Both the position numbers and the translations under genes were made by a program. 62,967 nucleotides of DNA from an uncultured Acidobacteriota bacterium (lineage in GTDB: Bacteria > Acidobacteriota > Terriglobia > Terriglobales > Acidobacteriaceae), in assembly GCA_903873705.1 (NCBI GenBank), contig CAIQPK010000020.1, forward strand, positions 1 to 62,967, in the 5' to 3' direction. Below, one piece after another: positions 1 through 8,667 of the stretch (its first letter is position 1; every line of letters starts with the position of its first letter). Below the pieces are notes generated by a model. It was not told the origin of the DNA, made no database searches, and worked only from the letters and a program-made list of their open reading frames with translations.

Positions 1-905
1 TGCAGGTTATGGATGGCCTGGAGCTTGACGTCGAACGAGTTGCCGACCTTGCGGTGGGAGTTGGCAGCGTTGCCGATGCCGTCGAACTGCAGGTAAGCGT
101 AACGCAGACCGGCTTCCGCCGCGGCGCGCGAAAACTCAGCCGACTTGGCAAACTCGATGCCGTTGGTAGCCGCCTGCACGGAGTTGTAACCGACCTTGCG
201 GGCGTACGCGACGGCGTCGAGGAAGTAAGGCGACAGGGTCGGCTCGCCACCCGAGAACTGCACGGACATCTGCCGCCTGGGCTTGATGGTGATGGCGTTG
301 TCGAGCATGGTCTTGATCTCGTCCCACGTCAATTCGTGGACGAAGCCGACCTGGTTGGCGTCCATGAAGCAGGGGTCGCACATCATGTTGCAGCGGTTGG
401 TGAGGTCGATGGTGAGAACTGAGCCGCGGCCGTGGGTGACGGTGGAGGTGCCGTGGTTGTGCAGCTTGGAGTCGTTGTGGGCGCGGATATCGCGGCCCGG
501 GAAGACGTCTTCGAGGTGCTTCATCATCGGCGGATCGATGGACATGACGTCTTCGAAGTGGCCGTGGACGGGGCAATCCTTGACCATCAGGATCTGGCCG
601 TCGCGCTCGATGATCTGGGCCTTGATTTCGCCGACCTTCTCGTTGAGGAGGATCTCGTGAGGCAGCTTGCCATCGACGATCTGCTGACGGATTTCGGGGA
701 CGCACTTGGGACAGAGGGAGTCGGTGGTGCGGGGCCAGCCGAGGGGCGGCTTCTCTTTCTGGTAGCTCTTGAGCAGCGGCTTGTCAGACCACTTCGGTGT
801 GAACGATGCGTTGGGGCTGATGGCATTCAGCTTGTCGAACACGGCCCATCCCGCTTTTGCTCCGAGGACGACGCCCTTTTCAACGATCTTAGTAACTTTT
901 CCCAT
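1..905 (-). CDS. Radical SAM protein, Tes/MJ0619-like (3' part outside window)
   Basis: About 301 N-terminal residues are visible; the gene runs off the left edge. The core is a MoaA-like radical SAM domain: the cluster motif C172-x3-C176-x2-C179 (TNRCNMMCDPC) is followed by GGEP at 219-222. Ahead of it lies an extra metal-binding module, C65-P-K-C68 and C111-P-V-H-G. The CPxC plus CPxHG arrangement is known from the MJ0619/Tes family, whose archaeal members join two lipid tails by an sp3 C-C bond (tetraether lipid synthase). Acidobacteria make membrane-spanning iso-diabolic acid and branched tetraether lipids, so a lipid-coupling role is a reasonable inference. Other members of the family are methylases, so this is not proven. 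The ATG is preceded by AGGAG at about 10 nt. The reading frame is open with no stop to the window edge. Confidence 0.8.
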   Translation of the reverse strand, partial: MGKVTKIVEKGVVLGAKAGWAVFDKLNAISPNASFTPKWSDKPLLKSYQKEKPPLGWPRTTDSLCPKCVPEIRQQIVDGKLPHEILLNEKVGEIKAQIIERDGQILMVKDCPVHGHFEDVMSIDPPMMKHLEDVFPGRDIRAHNDSKLHNHGTSTVTHGRGSVLTIDLTNRCNMMCDPCFMDANQVGFVHELTWDEIKTMLDNAITIKPRRQMSVQFSGGEPTLSPYFLDAVAYARKVGYNSVQAATNGIEFAKSAEFSRAAAEAGLRYAYLQFDGIGNAANSHRKVGNSFDVKLQAIHNL

Positions 906-1211
906 GTGTATCTTTCTCCTGAAGTTTTCCGCCGCAGCGGTGAAATCCGTATCAGCTTTTGATGTATCAGCGTGGAGCTTGATTCGGGCCCGTAAGTACT
1001 TTCTGGATTTGTCCTGATGCCGTTGTATCGAGGCTTCAGGAACGCACAGCAAGGACAAACGCTAATTCACCATCAAGCCTATTCATCCGGATGACGAACA
1101 TGAAGCGCAACACGGTGAACGGCGAGATTCTGCATTGAATGGCAACGCCGCGACCTGAACGGTCGCGGCGGTTAGTGGCACCTGGATGTTGTCTGGCGCA
1201 CATTGCGTGAG
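906..1211. other. Intergenic region with radical SAM promoter and prpD terminator
   Basis: About 300 bases separate the prpD stop codon from the radical SAM start. The left half should hold the radical SAM promoter and its AGGAG ribosome binding site. The right half holds the inverted repeat listed separately. I see no credible small gene in either strand. Confidence 0.5.
1144..1173 (-). terminator. Stem-loop downstream of prpD, probable terminator
   Basis: A GCCGCGACC / GGTCGCGGC stem with loop TGAAC lies about 40 nt past the prpD stop and can be extended with one bulge. No clear U-tract follows on the minus strand, so it may be an imperfect intrinsic terminator or only a 3' stabilising hairpin. 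Confidence 0.55.
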
Positions 1212-2660
1212 TTACACGACGAAGAGGCTAACGAAAGCGTCTACCGGCATGGATTCGAGTTGGGACTGGTCGGCGGTGGCGGCCAGGATTTTTTGCTGGG
1301 CGGCGGGAGAAAGACGGTGGGCCAGGTTGGTTTTGAACTTTTCGAGGAGGAGGGGGATGCCGTCGGTTCGGCGTAGGCGGTGGCCGATGGGGTACTCGAC
1401 GACGACTTCGGGGAGAGTGGTGCCGTCGTTCAGCTCGACCCTGAGGGCGTTGGCGATGGAGCGCTTTTCGGGGTCGTGGTAGTCGGCGGTGAACTGCTTG
1501 TCTTCGACGCAGTGGATGTTGGCGCGGAGGGTGTCGATTTTTGCGCCGAGGGTGGGGTGTTTGGCGACGGCGTCGTCGTAGTCCTCGGCGCGGAGATGGC
1601 CGGTGAGCAGGGGGACGGCGACCATGTACTGGATGCAGTGGTCGCGGTCAGCGGGATTGTTGAGCGGGCCCTGCTTGTCGATGATGCGGATGCAGGCCTC
1701 GTGGGTGCGGATGGTGACCTGCTTGATGTCGGCGGCGGTCTTGCCGGCGGCGGCGAGTTGGGCGTGGAGAGTTACGGCGGCTTCGACGGCGGTCTGGGAG
1801 TGGAACTCGGCGGGGAAGGAGATTTTGAAGAGGACGTTTTCCATGACGTAGCTGCCGTAGGGGCGCTGAAACTTGAAGGGCTGGCCCTTGAAGCTGACGT
1901 CGTAAAAGCCCCATGTTTTGGCGCTGAGGACGCTGGGGTAGCCCATCTCGCCGGTCTGAGCGATGAGGGCGAGGCGCACGGCGCGGGAGGTGGCGTCGCC
2001 TGCGGCCCAGCTTTTGCGGCTACCGGCGTTGGGCGCGTGGCGATAGGTGCGGAGGGACTGACCGTCGACCCAGGCGAGTGAGACGGCGTTGAGGATCTCG
2101 TCGCGGGTGAGACCGAGCATCTGGGCGACGACAGCGGTGGAGGCGACCTTGACGAGGACCACGTGGTCGAGGCCGACGCGGTTGAAGGAGTTTTCGAGCG
2201 CGATGCAGCCCTGGATTTCGTGGGCCTTGATCATGGCGGTGAGGACGTCGCGGACGGTCATGGCGCCGCCGTTGCGGGTGAGCCAGTCGGCTACGGCGAG
2301 GATGCCGCCGAGGTTGTCGGAGGGGTGGCCCCACTCGGCGGCGAGCCAGGTGTCGTTGAAGTCGAGCCAGCGGATGAGGGTGCCGAGGTTGAAGGCGGCG
2401 GCGACGGGGTCGAGCTCGTAGCTGGTGCCGGGGACGCGGGCGCCGTTCTTCATGGTGAGCCCGGGGACGATGGGGCCGAGGAGCTTGGTGCAGGCGGGGA
2501 AGTCGAGTGCCTGCAGGCCGCAGCCGAGGGTGTCGAGGAGGCAGGAGCGGGCGGTCTCGTAGGCCAGGGGGGACTTGATTTCGGAGTTGAGGCCGTAGTC
2601 GACGATGTCGATCAGGGGCTGGTCGAAGGGGGGGCGGATGTTGGAGATGTGGGATGACAT
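1212..2660 (-). CDS. prpD: 2-methylcitrate dehydratase, MmgE/PrpD family
   Basis: At 482 aa the protein matches the usual PrpD length. The N-terminal third carries the family's conserved block RWLDFNDTW...WGHPSDN, which contributes to the active site. PrpD dehydrates 2-methylcitrate to 2-methyl-cis-aconitate in the propionate-degrading methylcitrate cycle. The assignment rests on the family fold motifs and on prpC and prpB lying upstream on the same strand. The cluster is not contiguous: a lipoprotein gene and a hicBA pair lie between prpC and prpD. The start is preceded only by a weak AGAAAAGA. Some MmgE/PrpD members act on other substrates, but the context makes PrpD the best call. Confidence 0.9.
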   Translation of the reverse strand: MSSHISNIRPPFDQPLIDIVDYGLNSEIKSPLAYETARSCLLDTLGCGLQALDFPACTKLLGPIVPGLTMKNGARVPGTSYELDPVAAAFNLGTLIRWLDFNDTWLAAEWGHPSDNLGGILAVADWLTRNGGAMTVRDVLTAMIKAHEIQGCIALENSFNRVGLDHVVLVKVASTAVVAQMLGLTRDEILNAVSLAWVDGQSLRTYRHAPNAGSRKSWAAGDATSRAVRLALIAQTGEMGYPSVLSAKTWGFYDVSFKGQPFKFQRPYGSYVMENVLFKISFPAEFHSQTAVEAAVTLHAQLAAAGKTAADIKQVTIRTHEACIRIIDKQGPLNNPADRDHCIQYMVAVPLLTGHLRAEDYDDAVAKHPTLGAKIDTLRANIHCVEDKQFTADYHDPEKRSIANALRVELNDGTTLPEVVVEYPIGHRLRRTDGIPLLLEKFKTNLAHRLSPAAQQKILAATADQSQLESMPVDAFVSLFVV

Positions 2661-2680
2661 TCTTTTCTGGCTTTCTTTGC

Positions 2681-3067
2681 TTAGGGTAATTTCTCGACGG
2701 TGACGTCTTTGCCAAATGCCTTGATCGCCTGAAAGGTGATCGGAGTATTGCCGCGATAGGTGATGTTCAGGTTTTGCGGAGACGCCCAGTTCATCCTGAT
2801 GTCGTGAACAGGATCAGGACCGCCATCCTGATCGAACATAAGCACTTGAACGGACTCACCGTTTGGTATGTCCTGTTTCATCTCGACCATCGTCCACACA
2901 GATTCTCCGCCAAAGCCGTGGTTTGTATGTTCAGTCCGAGCCAAGGCGAGCCACGCATGATCGGAAGACCCACTTTGGGCTGACCATGTAATTTCGTTCG
3001 GCTTGCGGCATCCGCCGAATGCGACACAAATGGTGGCCACTGCGCATGCTTGTCGGCTAAGTTTCAT
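2681..3067 (-). CDS. Small putative lipoprotein, unknown function
   Basis: This is a 128-aa protein with a short hydrophobic N-terminus ending in a lipobox-like VAFGGC, so it is probably lipidated at Cys20 and membrane anchored. I recognise no domain in the mature part. It contains a central GGPDPVHDIRMNW stretch and otherwise looks like a small beta-rich domain. It ends 20 nt before prpD and starts 14 nt after the hicB stop, so it is probably cotranscribed with both. Nothing ties it to propionate metabolism; it may have arrived together with hicAB. Confidence 0.65.
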   Translation of the reverse strand: MKLSRQACAVATICVAFGGCRKPNEITWSAQSGSSDHAWLALARTEHTNHGFGGESVWTMVEMKQDIPNGESVQVLMFDQDGGPDPVHDIRMNWASPQNLNITYRGNTPITFQAIKAFGKDVTVEKLP

Positions 3068-3081
3068 TTGCTCATCCCCAG

Positions 3082-3495
3082 CTAGGCGACGCGCAGTTCA
3101 AGCCGCTTGCCGAGTGCATTCAAAGCCTTGGCGGTGGTATCGATCTTGGTGTTGTGCCTCCAATCAAGCATCCGCGTCACTTCCTGGCGCGGAACGCCCA
3201 GCCGATTGGCCAAATCGATGGGACGCACGTGTTGACGCACCATTTCATTGTGCAAGAGGATTTTTGCGGAGACGCTCGGAGGAAGTTCAATCACCTTATG
3301 GCTTGGCTTAGCGGGAGATGGCAACGGTATTTGCCGGCCATCCTCGAAGTAGAAGTCAAGAGCGGTTTCGAATGCATCAAGGGCTTGGCGGCGAGCGTCC
3401 GCGGCATCATCGCCCTGTGTGATTGCTTCAGGAATATCTGGAAATGTCACGACGATCACACCATCGCTACTTCTGAACCGCGCGGGATACCGCAT
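3082..3495 (-). CDS. hicB: HicB-family antitoxin
   Basis: The 137-aa protein has the HicB layout. An N-terminal partial RNase-H-like domain (RYPARF...VTFPDIPEAITQGDDAADA, about residues 2-60) neutralises the toxin. A C-terminal helix-turn-helix (about 80-125, with LANRLGVPRQEVTRML) should bind the operator. It follows hicA directly with a 16-nt gap, the normal toxin-antitoxin order for this family. ATG 3495 is chosen over the adjacent upstream GTG because the GGAGG box spaces better to it. Autorepression through the helix-turn-helix is expected from the family. Position inside the prp cluster is unusual. Confidence 0.88.
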   Translation of the reverse strand: MRYPARFRSSDGVIVVTFPDIPEAITQGDDAADARRQALDAFETALDFYFEDGRQIPLPSPAKPSHKVIELPPSVSAKILLHNEMVRQHVRPIDLANRLGVPRQEVTRMLDWRHNTKIDTTAKALNALGKRLELRVA

Positions 3496-3511
3496 CACTC
3501 CTCCTCTTTCG

Positions 3512-3691
3512 CTACTTGAGACCTAGCTGCTTCTTGATCGCGTTGACAGTACCGGTGGCCAGTTCCTTGCTTGGGTGCATAGGCATGACCGTGCTTCTGC
3601 CATTCAGAGAGACCTTAAGGTGAGAGCCTTTCCGTTCACCAAATTCCGCGCCACACTTCGACAACCATCGCTTCAATTCGCTGCTGGTCAC
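3512..3691 (-). CDS. hicA: HicA-family mRNA interferase toxin
   Basis: This 59-aa protein has the compact dsRBD-like fold signature of HicA: a GAEF..RKGSH segment with the presumed catalytic His24, then HPSKELATGTVNAIKKQLGL at the C-terminus. HicA toxins cleave mRNA during translation when free of HicB. GTG 3691 is chosen because it has GGAG at 7 nt and gives the normal family N-terminus (TSSELKRWL); the longer upstream reading adds seven atypical residues. It lies 48 nt after prpC and just before hicB. Confidence 0.88.
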   Translation of the reverse strand: MTSSELKRWLSKCGAEFGERKGSHLKVSLNGRSTVMPMHPSKELATGTVNAIKKQLGLK

Positions 3692-3739
3692 AATACTACT
3701 CCACGTAAGCAAAAATGATGACAGCGAGTTGCAGCACTC

Positions 3740-4918
3740 CTAGACGCGATCTTCGATAGGCACGAACGCTACATTCTCCGGCCCGGTGTAGTTGGCGGCG
3801 GGGCGGATGATTTTGCCGTCTACGCGCTGCTCCATGACGTGGGCGCTCCAGCCGCTGGTGCGGGCTATGGCGAAGATGGGGGTGAACATGGCGGTGGGGA
3901 TGCCCATTACGTGGTAGCTGACGGCGGAGAACCAGTCGAGGTTGGGGAACATTTTTTTGATCTCCCACATGACGCTCTCGAGGCGTTTGGCTACGTTGTA
4001 CATGGCCATGTCGCCAGCGGCGCGGGAGAGGTCTTCAGCGACTTTTTTGATGACGACGTTGCGGGGGTCGCCGGTGGTGTAAACGGGGTGGCCGAAGCCG
4101 ATGACGACTTCCTTGTTGGCGACGCGCTGGCGGATGTCGGCTTCGGCGGCGTCGGGTGAAGCGTAACGCTGCTGGATTTCTAATGCCACCTCGTTGGCGC
4201 CGCCGTGCTTGGGGCCTTTGAGTGCGCCGATGGCGCCGGCGATGGCGGAGAACATGTCCGAACCGGTGCCGGCGATGACGCGGGCGGTGAAGGTGGAGGC
4301 GTTGAACTCGTGCTCGGCGTAGAGGACGAGCGAGATATTCATGGCGCGGACCCACTCGGCGCTCTGTGGCTGGCCGTGGAGGAGGGTGAGGAAGTGGCCG
4401 GCGATGTCGTCGTCGGCGGTCTCGACTTCGATGCGCTTGCCTGAGTTGGCGAAGTGGTACCAGTAGAGAAGCATGGAGCCCATGGAGGCCATGAGGCGGT
4501 CGGCAACATCTAGCGCGGAGTGGGCGGTGAACTTGACGCTTTCGAGGGTGGTGGCTCCGGCTTCGGGTTCGGTGGTGGCGAGGACGCTGACGCCGACGCG
4601 GAGGACGTCCATGGGGTGCGAGGTTTTGGGGAGCTGCTCGAGCGCGATTTTGACGCCGGGGGTGAGAGCGCGCAGGCCGCGGAGGCGGGTCTTGTAGGCG
4701 TCGAGCTCGGATTGCGTGGGCAGCTTGCCGTAGAGCAGGAGGTAGGCGACTTCTTCGAACTCGCACTTGGCGGCGAGGTCGAGGATGTCGTAGCCGCGGT
4801 AGTGGAGGTCGTTGCCGTTGCGGCCGACGGTGCAGAGCTCGGTGTTGCCGGCGGGGACGCCGGAGAGGGCGACGGATTTTTTGGGCTTGAAGCCGGGGGT
4901 GATTTCTTCAGAGGACAT
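3740..4918 (-). CDS. prpC: 2-methylcitrate synthase / citrate synthase
   Basis: This 392-aa type II citrate synthase condenses propionyl-CoA, and usually also acetyl-CoA, with oxaloacetate. Visible active-site histidines are H203 in [12 protein letters not shown]238 in GPKHGGANE and H277 in GFGHPVY. The GPKHGGANE plus [14 protein letters not shown] combination and the short length favour the PrpC subgroup over hexameric citrate synthase. Position directly downstream of prpB supports this. The start at 4918 has AAGGTG just upstream; a longer in-frame start at 5023 would run back into an intergenic repeat and gives an implausible N-terminus. Confidence 0.93.
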   Translation of the reverse strand: MSSEEITPGFKPKKSVALSGVPAGNTELCTVGRNGNDLHYRGYDILDLAAKCEFEEVAYLLLYGKLPTQSELDAYKTRLRGLRALTPGVKIALEQLPKTSHPMDVLRVGVSVLATTEPEAGATTLESVKFTAHSALDVADRLMASMGSMLLYWYHFANSGKRIEVETADDDIAGHFLTLLHGQPQSAEWVRAMNISLVLYAEHEFNASTFTARVIAGTGSDMFSAIAGAIGALKGPKHGGANEVALEIQQRYASPDAAEADIRQRVANKEVVIGFGHPVYTTGDPRNVVIKKVAEDLSRAAGDMAMYNVAKRLESVMWEIKKMFPNLDWFSAVSYHVMGIPTAMFTPIFAIARTSGWSAHVMEQRVDGKIIRPAANYTGPENVAFVPIEDRV

Positions 4919-4984
4919 AGGCACCTTGATGGAAAGCAGTCGTGGCTGATGGTTCGAACAGTACGGTGATACGAGCGGAGTGGC

Positions 4985-5040
4985 GGGTCCTTCGACTGCG
5001 TGAGCCGCAAGTGCGCGTCTCACTTCGCTCAGGATGACGG
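4985..5040. repeat. Intergenic repeat of the 'TCCTTCGAC...CGCTCAGGATGAC' type
   Basis: The segment between prpB and prpC reads GGTCCTTCGACTGCGTGAG...CTCACTTCGCTCAGGATGACGG. It contains a GTGAG/CTCAC inverted repeat. Sequences of this form occur as dispersed intergenic elements in many soil bacteria, which is general knowledge rather than something testable from one copy. It separates the two prp genes without a terminator-like U-tract. Confidence 0.45.
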
Positions 5041-5047
5041 ATTTTGG

Positions 5048-5941
5048 TTAGGTCTTTGCTTTGGTGAAGAGTTGGTCGAGCTTGTCTTCGTAGGCGTGGT
5101 AGCCGAGGAAGTCGTACAGCGCGGCGCGGGTTTGCATGGTGTTGACGACGCTTTTCTGGGTGCCGTCTTTGCGGACTGTTTCGTAGACCTTGAGCGCGGC
5201 CTGGTTCATGGCGCGGAAGGCGGAGAGCGGATAGAGGGCGATGGCGACGTTGACGGCGCGGAGCTCGTCGAGGGTGAAGAGCGGCGTGGAGCCGAACTCG
5301 GTGAGGTTGGAGAGGACGGGGACCTGTGTGCGGTCGACGAAGGCTTTGTACTGCGCGAGTTCGGTGAGGGCTTCGGGGAAGACCATGTCGGCGCCGGCTT
5401 CAACGCAGGCGGCAGCGCGGTCGAGTGCGGCGTTGAGGCCTTCGTTGGCGAGGGCGTCGGTACGGGCCATGATGACGAAGCTGGGGTCGGTGCGGGCATC
5501 GACGGCGGCCTTGATGCGGTCGACCATTTCTTCGCTGGAGACGATGGCCTTGCCGGGGCGGTGGCCGCAGCGCTTGGCCTGGACCTGGTCTTCGATGTGG
5601 CAGGCGGCGGCTCCGGCCTTGATGAGGGAGCGGACGGAGCGGGCGAGATTGAAGGCGCCGCCGAAGCCGGTGTCGATATCGACGAGCAGCGGGAGGGAGC
5701 AGACGTCGGTGATGCGGCGAGCATCAGTCAGAACATCCTCGATCGTTGAAATGCCGAGGTCGGGCATGCCGAGCGAGCCGGCGGCGACGCCTCCGCCGGA
5801 GAGGTAGAGCGCGCGGTAGCCGACGCGCTCGGCCATGCGGGCGGCGTAGGCGTTAATGGCGCCGATGATCTGGAGGGGCTGCTCTTCAGTGATGGCAGCG
5901 CGGAGGCGGGCTCCGGGGGTGAGATTTGCTGGGTTGCTCAT
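5048..5941 (-). CDS. prpB: Methylisocitrate lyase
   Basis: This 297-aa member of the isocitrate lyase/PEP mutase superfamily cleaves 2-methylisocitrate to pyruvate and succinate, the last step of the methylcitrate cycle. The signature KRCGH is at 123-127 with catalytic Cys125, and the Mg-binding block VDIDTGFG is at 87-94. The length is typical of PrpB and much shorter than isocitrate lyase. ATG 5941 has a GAGAGG box immediately upstream and is preferred to the in-frame ATG four codons earlier. It is the first gene of the minus-strand prp cluster. I see no adjacent PrpR-type regulator. Confidence 0.94.
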   Translation of the reverse strand: MSNPANLTPGARLRAAITEEQPLQIIGAINAYAARMAERVGYRALYLSGGGVAAGSLGMPDLGISTIEDVLTDARRITDVCSLPLLVDIDTGFGGAFNLARSVRSLIKAGAAACHIEDQVQAKRCGHRPGKAIVSSEEMVDRIKAAVDARTDPSFVIMARTDALANEGLNAALDRAAACVEAGADMVFPEALTELAQYKAFVDRTQVPVLSNLTEFGSTPLFTLDELRAVNVAIALYPLSAFRAMNQAALKVYETVRKDGTQKSVVNTMQTRAALYDFLGYHAYEDKLDQLFTKAKT

Positions 5942-5990
5942 GGCCTCTCGCATCGCGCAGGGCGAAAGGTCATCCTAGCAGTTTCGGCGG

Positions 5991-7493
5991 CTACGGCGCA
6001 GGTGTTCCGGCTGACGGAACGGGGCAGATGCAGGTCTTGTAGGCGGCGGGGGTGTTGTTCTGCATCATGCAGACGTACTGCGGCCAGACGAGGCGGATGG
6101 CGAGGGAGCGGAGGCCGCCGTTGACCATGAAGTTCTGCTCGAAGGCGTTGGATTCCGGCTTTTCGCTCTGGGCGTCGGCGCGAAAGGTCTTCAGGATGGT
6201 GGCGAGGGTGGCGGGCGTATAGGCGGAGGCGTGGTAGGCGGTGGAGAACTTGTAGGTCTGGGCCCATTTGGCGGCTACGCCGGTTTTGCTGTCGGAGGCG
6301 AGGACGCGGAAGTCTTTGAGGATGGCTGTTTTGGGGTCGACTTCGGCGAGCGTGAAGGCGGGGTAGTTGCCGTTGATGGGACTGATGGAGGGAACGAGTT
6401 TGCCCGCGACCAGGGCTGAGCCGTCGGCGCTCTGGAAGAGGCGCATTTCGTCGTTGTGAGTGTGGGCGAAGATGGCGAGGCGGATGTCGGGGGCGAAGTC
6501 GGTGAGGACGTCGACGAGCTTTTCGTCGTGCAGAAACATGACGGGGGCTTGACCGCCGCAGACGTCGCGATTGCCGGTGGTGGTGGAGTAGAGGTCGAGG
6601 CCGGGAGGTATGTGGGCCATGACCCAGACCTGCTCGTGGGCGGCGTGGGCGGTGGAGAGCTGCTGGCGGAGCCAGTCGAGTTGCGCGGCTGCGGCTGCGG
6701 TGTCTGGCTTGCCGTTGCAGCCGGCGTAGGTGCGGGCGAGGAAGAGATCCTGCAGAACGATGAGGCGGCCTTTGACGACGGGGGCGGGGAGGGCGACGGT
6801 GTAGCTGCCGGAGTCGGGGAAGACGGTGAGGATGTCTTTCATGGCGTCGGTGGAGGCGACGTCTTCGGCGAAGCTTTCGGCCGCGTTCTTGAGGAAGGGG
6901 CTGTTGCTGGACTCGCGGTAGTCGCCGCAGCCGGAGTCGTTATTGCCGAGGGCGAGATAGACGGGTGTTTTGCCGAAGGTGCGATGCATTTCGGCGGCGA
7001 CGTAGGCGAGGGTTTTGGCGGCGAAGGCGCTGTAATCACCTTCGGCGGGTTTGGTGGCGAGCGCGTTGAAGCGGCAGTCGAAGAGGTGGGCGAGGAGGTC
7101 GCCGGAGACGGTAACGAAGAGGGCGTGGGGCGACTCGGCGTGAGCGGCGGCGAGGCTGGATTCGAGGAGAGTCCAGGGAGTGTCGACGCCACGGGAGCGG
7201 CATTTGGCGTTGAGCTTGGCGATGTCTTCGGTGATGGTGGGGGAGTCGGGCTCGGCGAGGATTTTTTGCCACTGCTCTGCGGGGGCGGCGCGGAGGCGAT
7301 CGAACTTGGCGGGGTCGTGGAAGGGGTCGAAGTGGAGGTCGCTAAGCATGACGACCGGGACGGTTGTGGATGCTGCCGGAGCTGGGGTTCGCTTGACGGT
7401 CGGGGTCTGTGCGCGGCACGTTGCCGGGGCGAGGGCAAGTGCGCTGCCGAGCAGCATCAAATTCAGCGTGCGATAAGACCGGAGGCAGGTCAT
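5991..7493 (-). CDS. Secreted metallophosphoesterase, acid-sphingomyelinase-like
   Basis: The 500-aa protein has a signal peptide ending near CRA-Q and then a calcineurin-like metallophosphoesterase core. Metal ligands are visible in order: SDLHFDP (DxH), SGDLLAH (GD), GNND, AHIPPG and FAHTHND (HxH). Cysteine-containing stretches and the C-terminal extension resemble secreted sphingomyelin phosphodiesterases, so a phospho-lipid or phosphodiester substrate in the periplasm or outside the cell is likely, but specificity is inferred. ATG 7493 has GTGGAG upstream; an in-frame GTG five codons earlier is possible. It begins near the start of the divergently read yiaK-like gene. Confidence 0.82.
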   Translation of the reverse strand: MTCLRSYRTLNLMLLGSALALAPATCRAQTPTVKRTPAPAASTTVPVVMLSDLHFDPFHDPAKFDRLRAAPAEQWQKILAEPDSPTITEDIAKLNAKCRSRGVDTPWTLLESSLAAAHAESPHALFVTVSGDLLAHLFDCRFNALATKPAEGDYSAFAAKTLAYVAAEMHRTFGKTPVYLALGNNDSGCGDYRESSNSPFLKNAAESFAEDVASTDAMKDILTVFPDSGSYTVALPAPVVKGRLIVLQDLFLARTYAGCNGKPDTAAAAAQLDWLRQQLSTAHAAHEQVWVMAHIPPGLDLYSTTTGNRDVCGGQAPVMFLHDEKLVDVLTDFAPDIRLAIFAHTHNDEMRLFQSADGSALVAGKLVPSISPINGNYPAFTLAEVDPKTAILKDFRVLASDSKTGVAAKWAQTYKFSTAYHASAYTPATLATILKTFRADAQSEKPESNAFEQNFMVNGGLRSLAIRLVWPQYVCMMQNNTPAAYKTCICPVPSAGTPAP

Positions 7494-7593
7494 GCGGGAA
7501 ATCTCCACTAAGCGTTTAATCTAAAAAGGCTAATCGAGGGATGCATGTTCAGTGTATTCGCCGGAGCCATTTTCACCTTGCGAGCTTGCGACC

Positions 7594-8667
7594 ATGCTTG
7601 TCCGTTTCGATGAACTTCGCGGTACTTTGGAACGCGCCCTGCTTCGGCTGGGGGTTACGGGCGAGCGCGCGGCGCTGTCTTCGCGGCTGATTGCCGAAGC
7701 TGATCGGGATGGCGTGCATACGCATGGGATCGCGCGGTTTCCGCTGTTTGCGGACATGATTACAGCGGGGCATTTGAGTGCGACGGCAGAGCCGACGGTG
7801 ACGGCGAGGTTTGGCGCGCTGGAGCGGTGGAACGGCAACCTGGGGCCGGGAAATCTGGCGGCTCATGCGGCGATGGCGCGGGCGATGGAGCTGGCGGCGC
7901 AACATGGGCTGGGCGGCGTGGCGATGGCGAACACGGCACACTGGCAGCGGGGCGGGACGTATGGGTGGCAGGCGGCGGAGGCGGGGTTTGCGGCGATCTG
8001 CTGGACCAATACGCTGCCTAACCTGCCGCCGTGGGGAGCGACGACGCCGGCGCTGGGGAATAATCCGCTGGTGATCGCGATTCCGCGGGAAGGGGATGGG
8101 GGACCGGCGCCGATTGTGCTGGATATGGCGATGTCGCAGTACTCGTATGGGACGTTGGCGGCTTATCGACAACGGGGACAGGCGTTGCCGTTTGCGGGTG
8201 GGTTCGATGCGGCGGGAGAACTGACGACGGATGCGGGCGCGATTGAGACGTCGCGGCGGGCGCTGCCGATCGGGTTGTGGAAGGGGTCGGGGCTGTCGTT
8301 TGCGCTGGATGTGCTGGGTGCGATGCTCGCAGATGGGCAGGCGACGTATCAGATTCCGAATGACTTTACGCAGGAGATGGGGTTGTCGCAGGTGTTTTTG
8401 GCGATGTCTCCTGAGGCGCTGCGGTCGAACGAGGGGATGAGGGCTATAGCGTCGGAGGCGATTGCTTTTCTGCATGCGGCTGAGCCAATTGTGGCGGGGC
8501 GGCCGGCGCGGTATCCGGGGGAACGGACGCTGGAGACGCGGGCGGAGAACCTGGCTAAGGGTGTGCCTGTTCCCGAAGCGCCCTGGGCGACGACGCAGCG
8601 GCTGGCGGCTGGGGAAGTGCGGGTTGCGCCGGTGGATAGAGGACCGCTGGGGTTTGCGGAGAGGTAG
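7594..8667 (+). CDS. YiaK-like 2,3-diketo-L-gulonate dehydrogenase, LDH2/MDH2 family
   Basis: This 357-aa NAD(P)H-dependent oxidoreductase belongs to the malate/L-lactate dehydrogenase (LDH2) family. It has close block similarity to YiaK: SHGIARFP-like (HTHGIARFP), NTAHWQRGGTYGWQAAEAGFAAICWTN split across the cofactor region, PPWG, and LPIGLWKGSGLSFALD. YiaK reduces 2,3-diketo-L-gulonate, and that is the best functional guess. Without neighbouring ascorbate or gulonate genes, another 2-keto acid is possible. ATG 7594 gives an N-terminus aligned with YiaK; the GTG at 7552 adds 14 residues with no ribosome binding site. It ends on the base before the convergent ligase gene. Confidence 0.84.
   Translation: MLVRFDELRGTLERALLRLGVTGERAALSSRLIAEADRDGVHTHGIARFPLFADMITAGHLSATAEPTVTARFGALERWNGNLGPGNLAAHAAMARAMELAAQHGLGGVAMANTAHWQRGGTYGWQAAEAGFAAICWTNTLPNLPPWGATTPALGNNPLVIAIPREGDGGPAPIVLDMAMSQYSYGTLAAYRQRGQALPFAGGFDAAGELTTDAGAIETSRRALPIGLWKGSGLSFALDVLGAMLADGQATYQIPNDFTQEMGLSQVFLAMSPEALRSNEGMRAIASEAIAFLHAAEPIVAGRPARYPGERTLETRAENLAKGVPVPEAPWATTQRLAAGEVRVAPVDRGPLGFAER

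Noticed and set aside
4919-5023. Longer prpC start giving 35 extra residues
   Set aside because: The extra stretch reads through an intergenic repeat; the start at 4918 has a better ribosome binding site and fits PrpC length.
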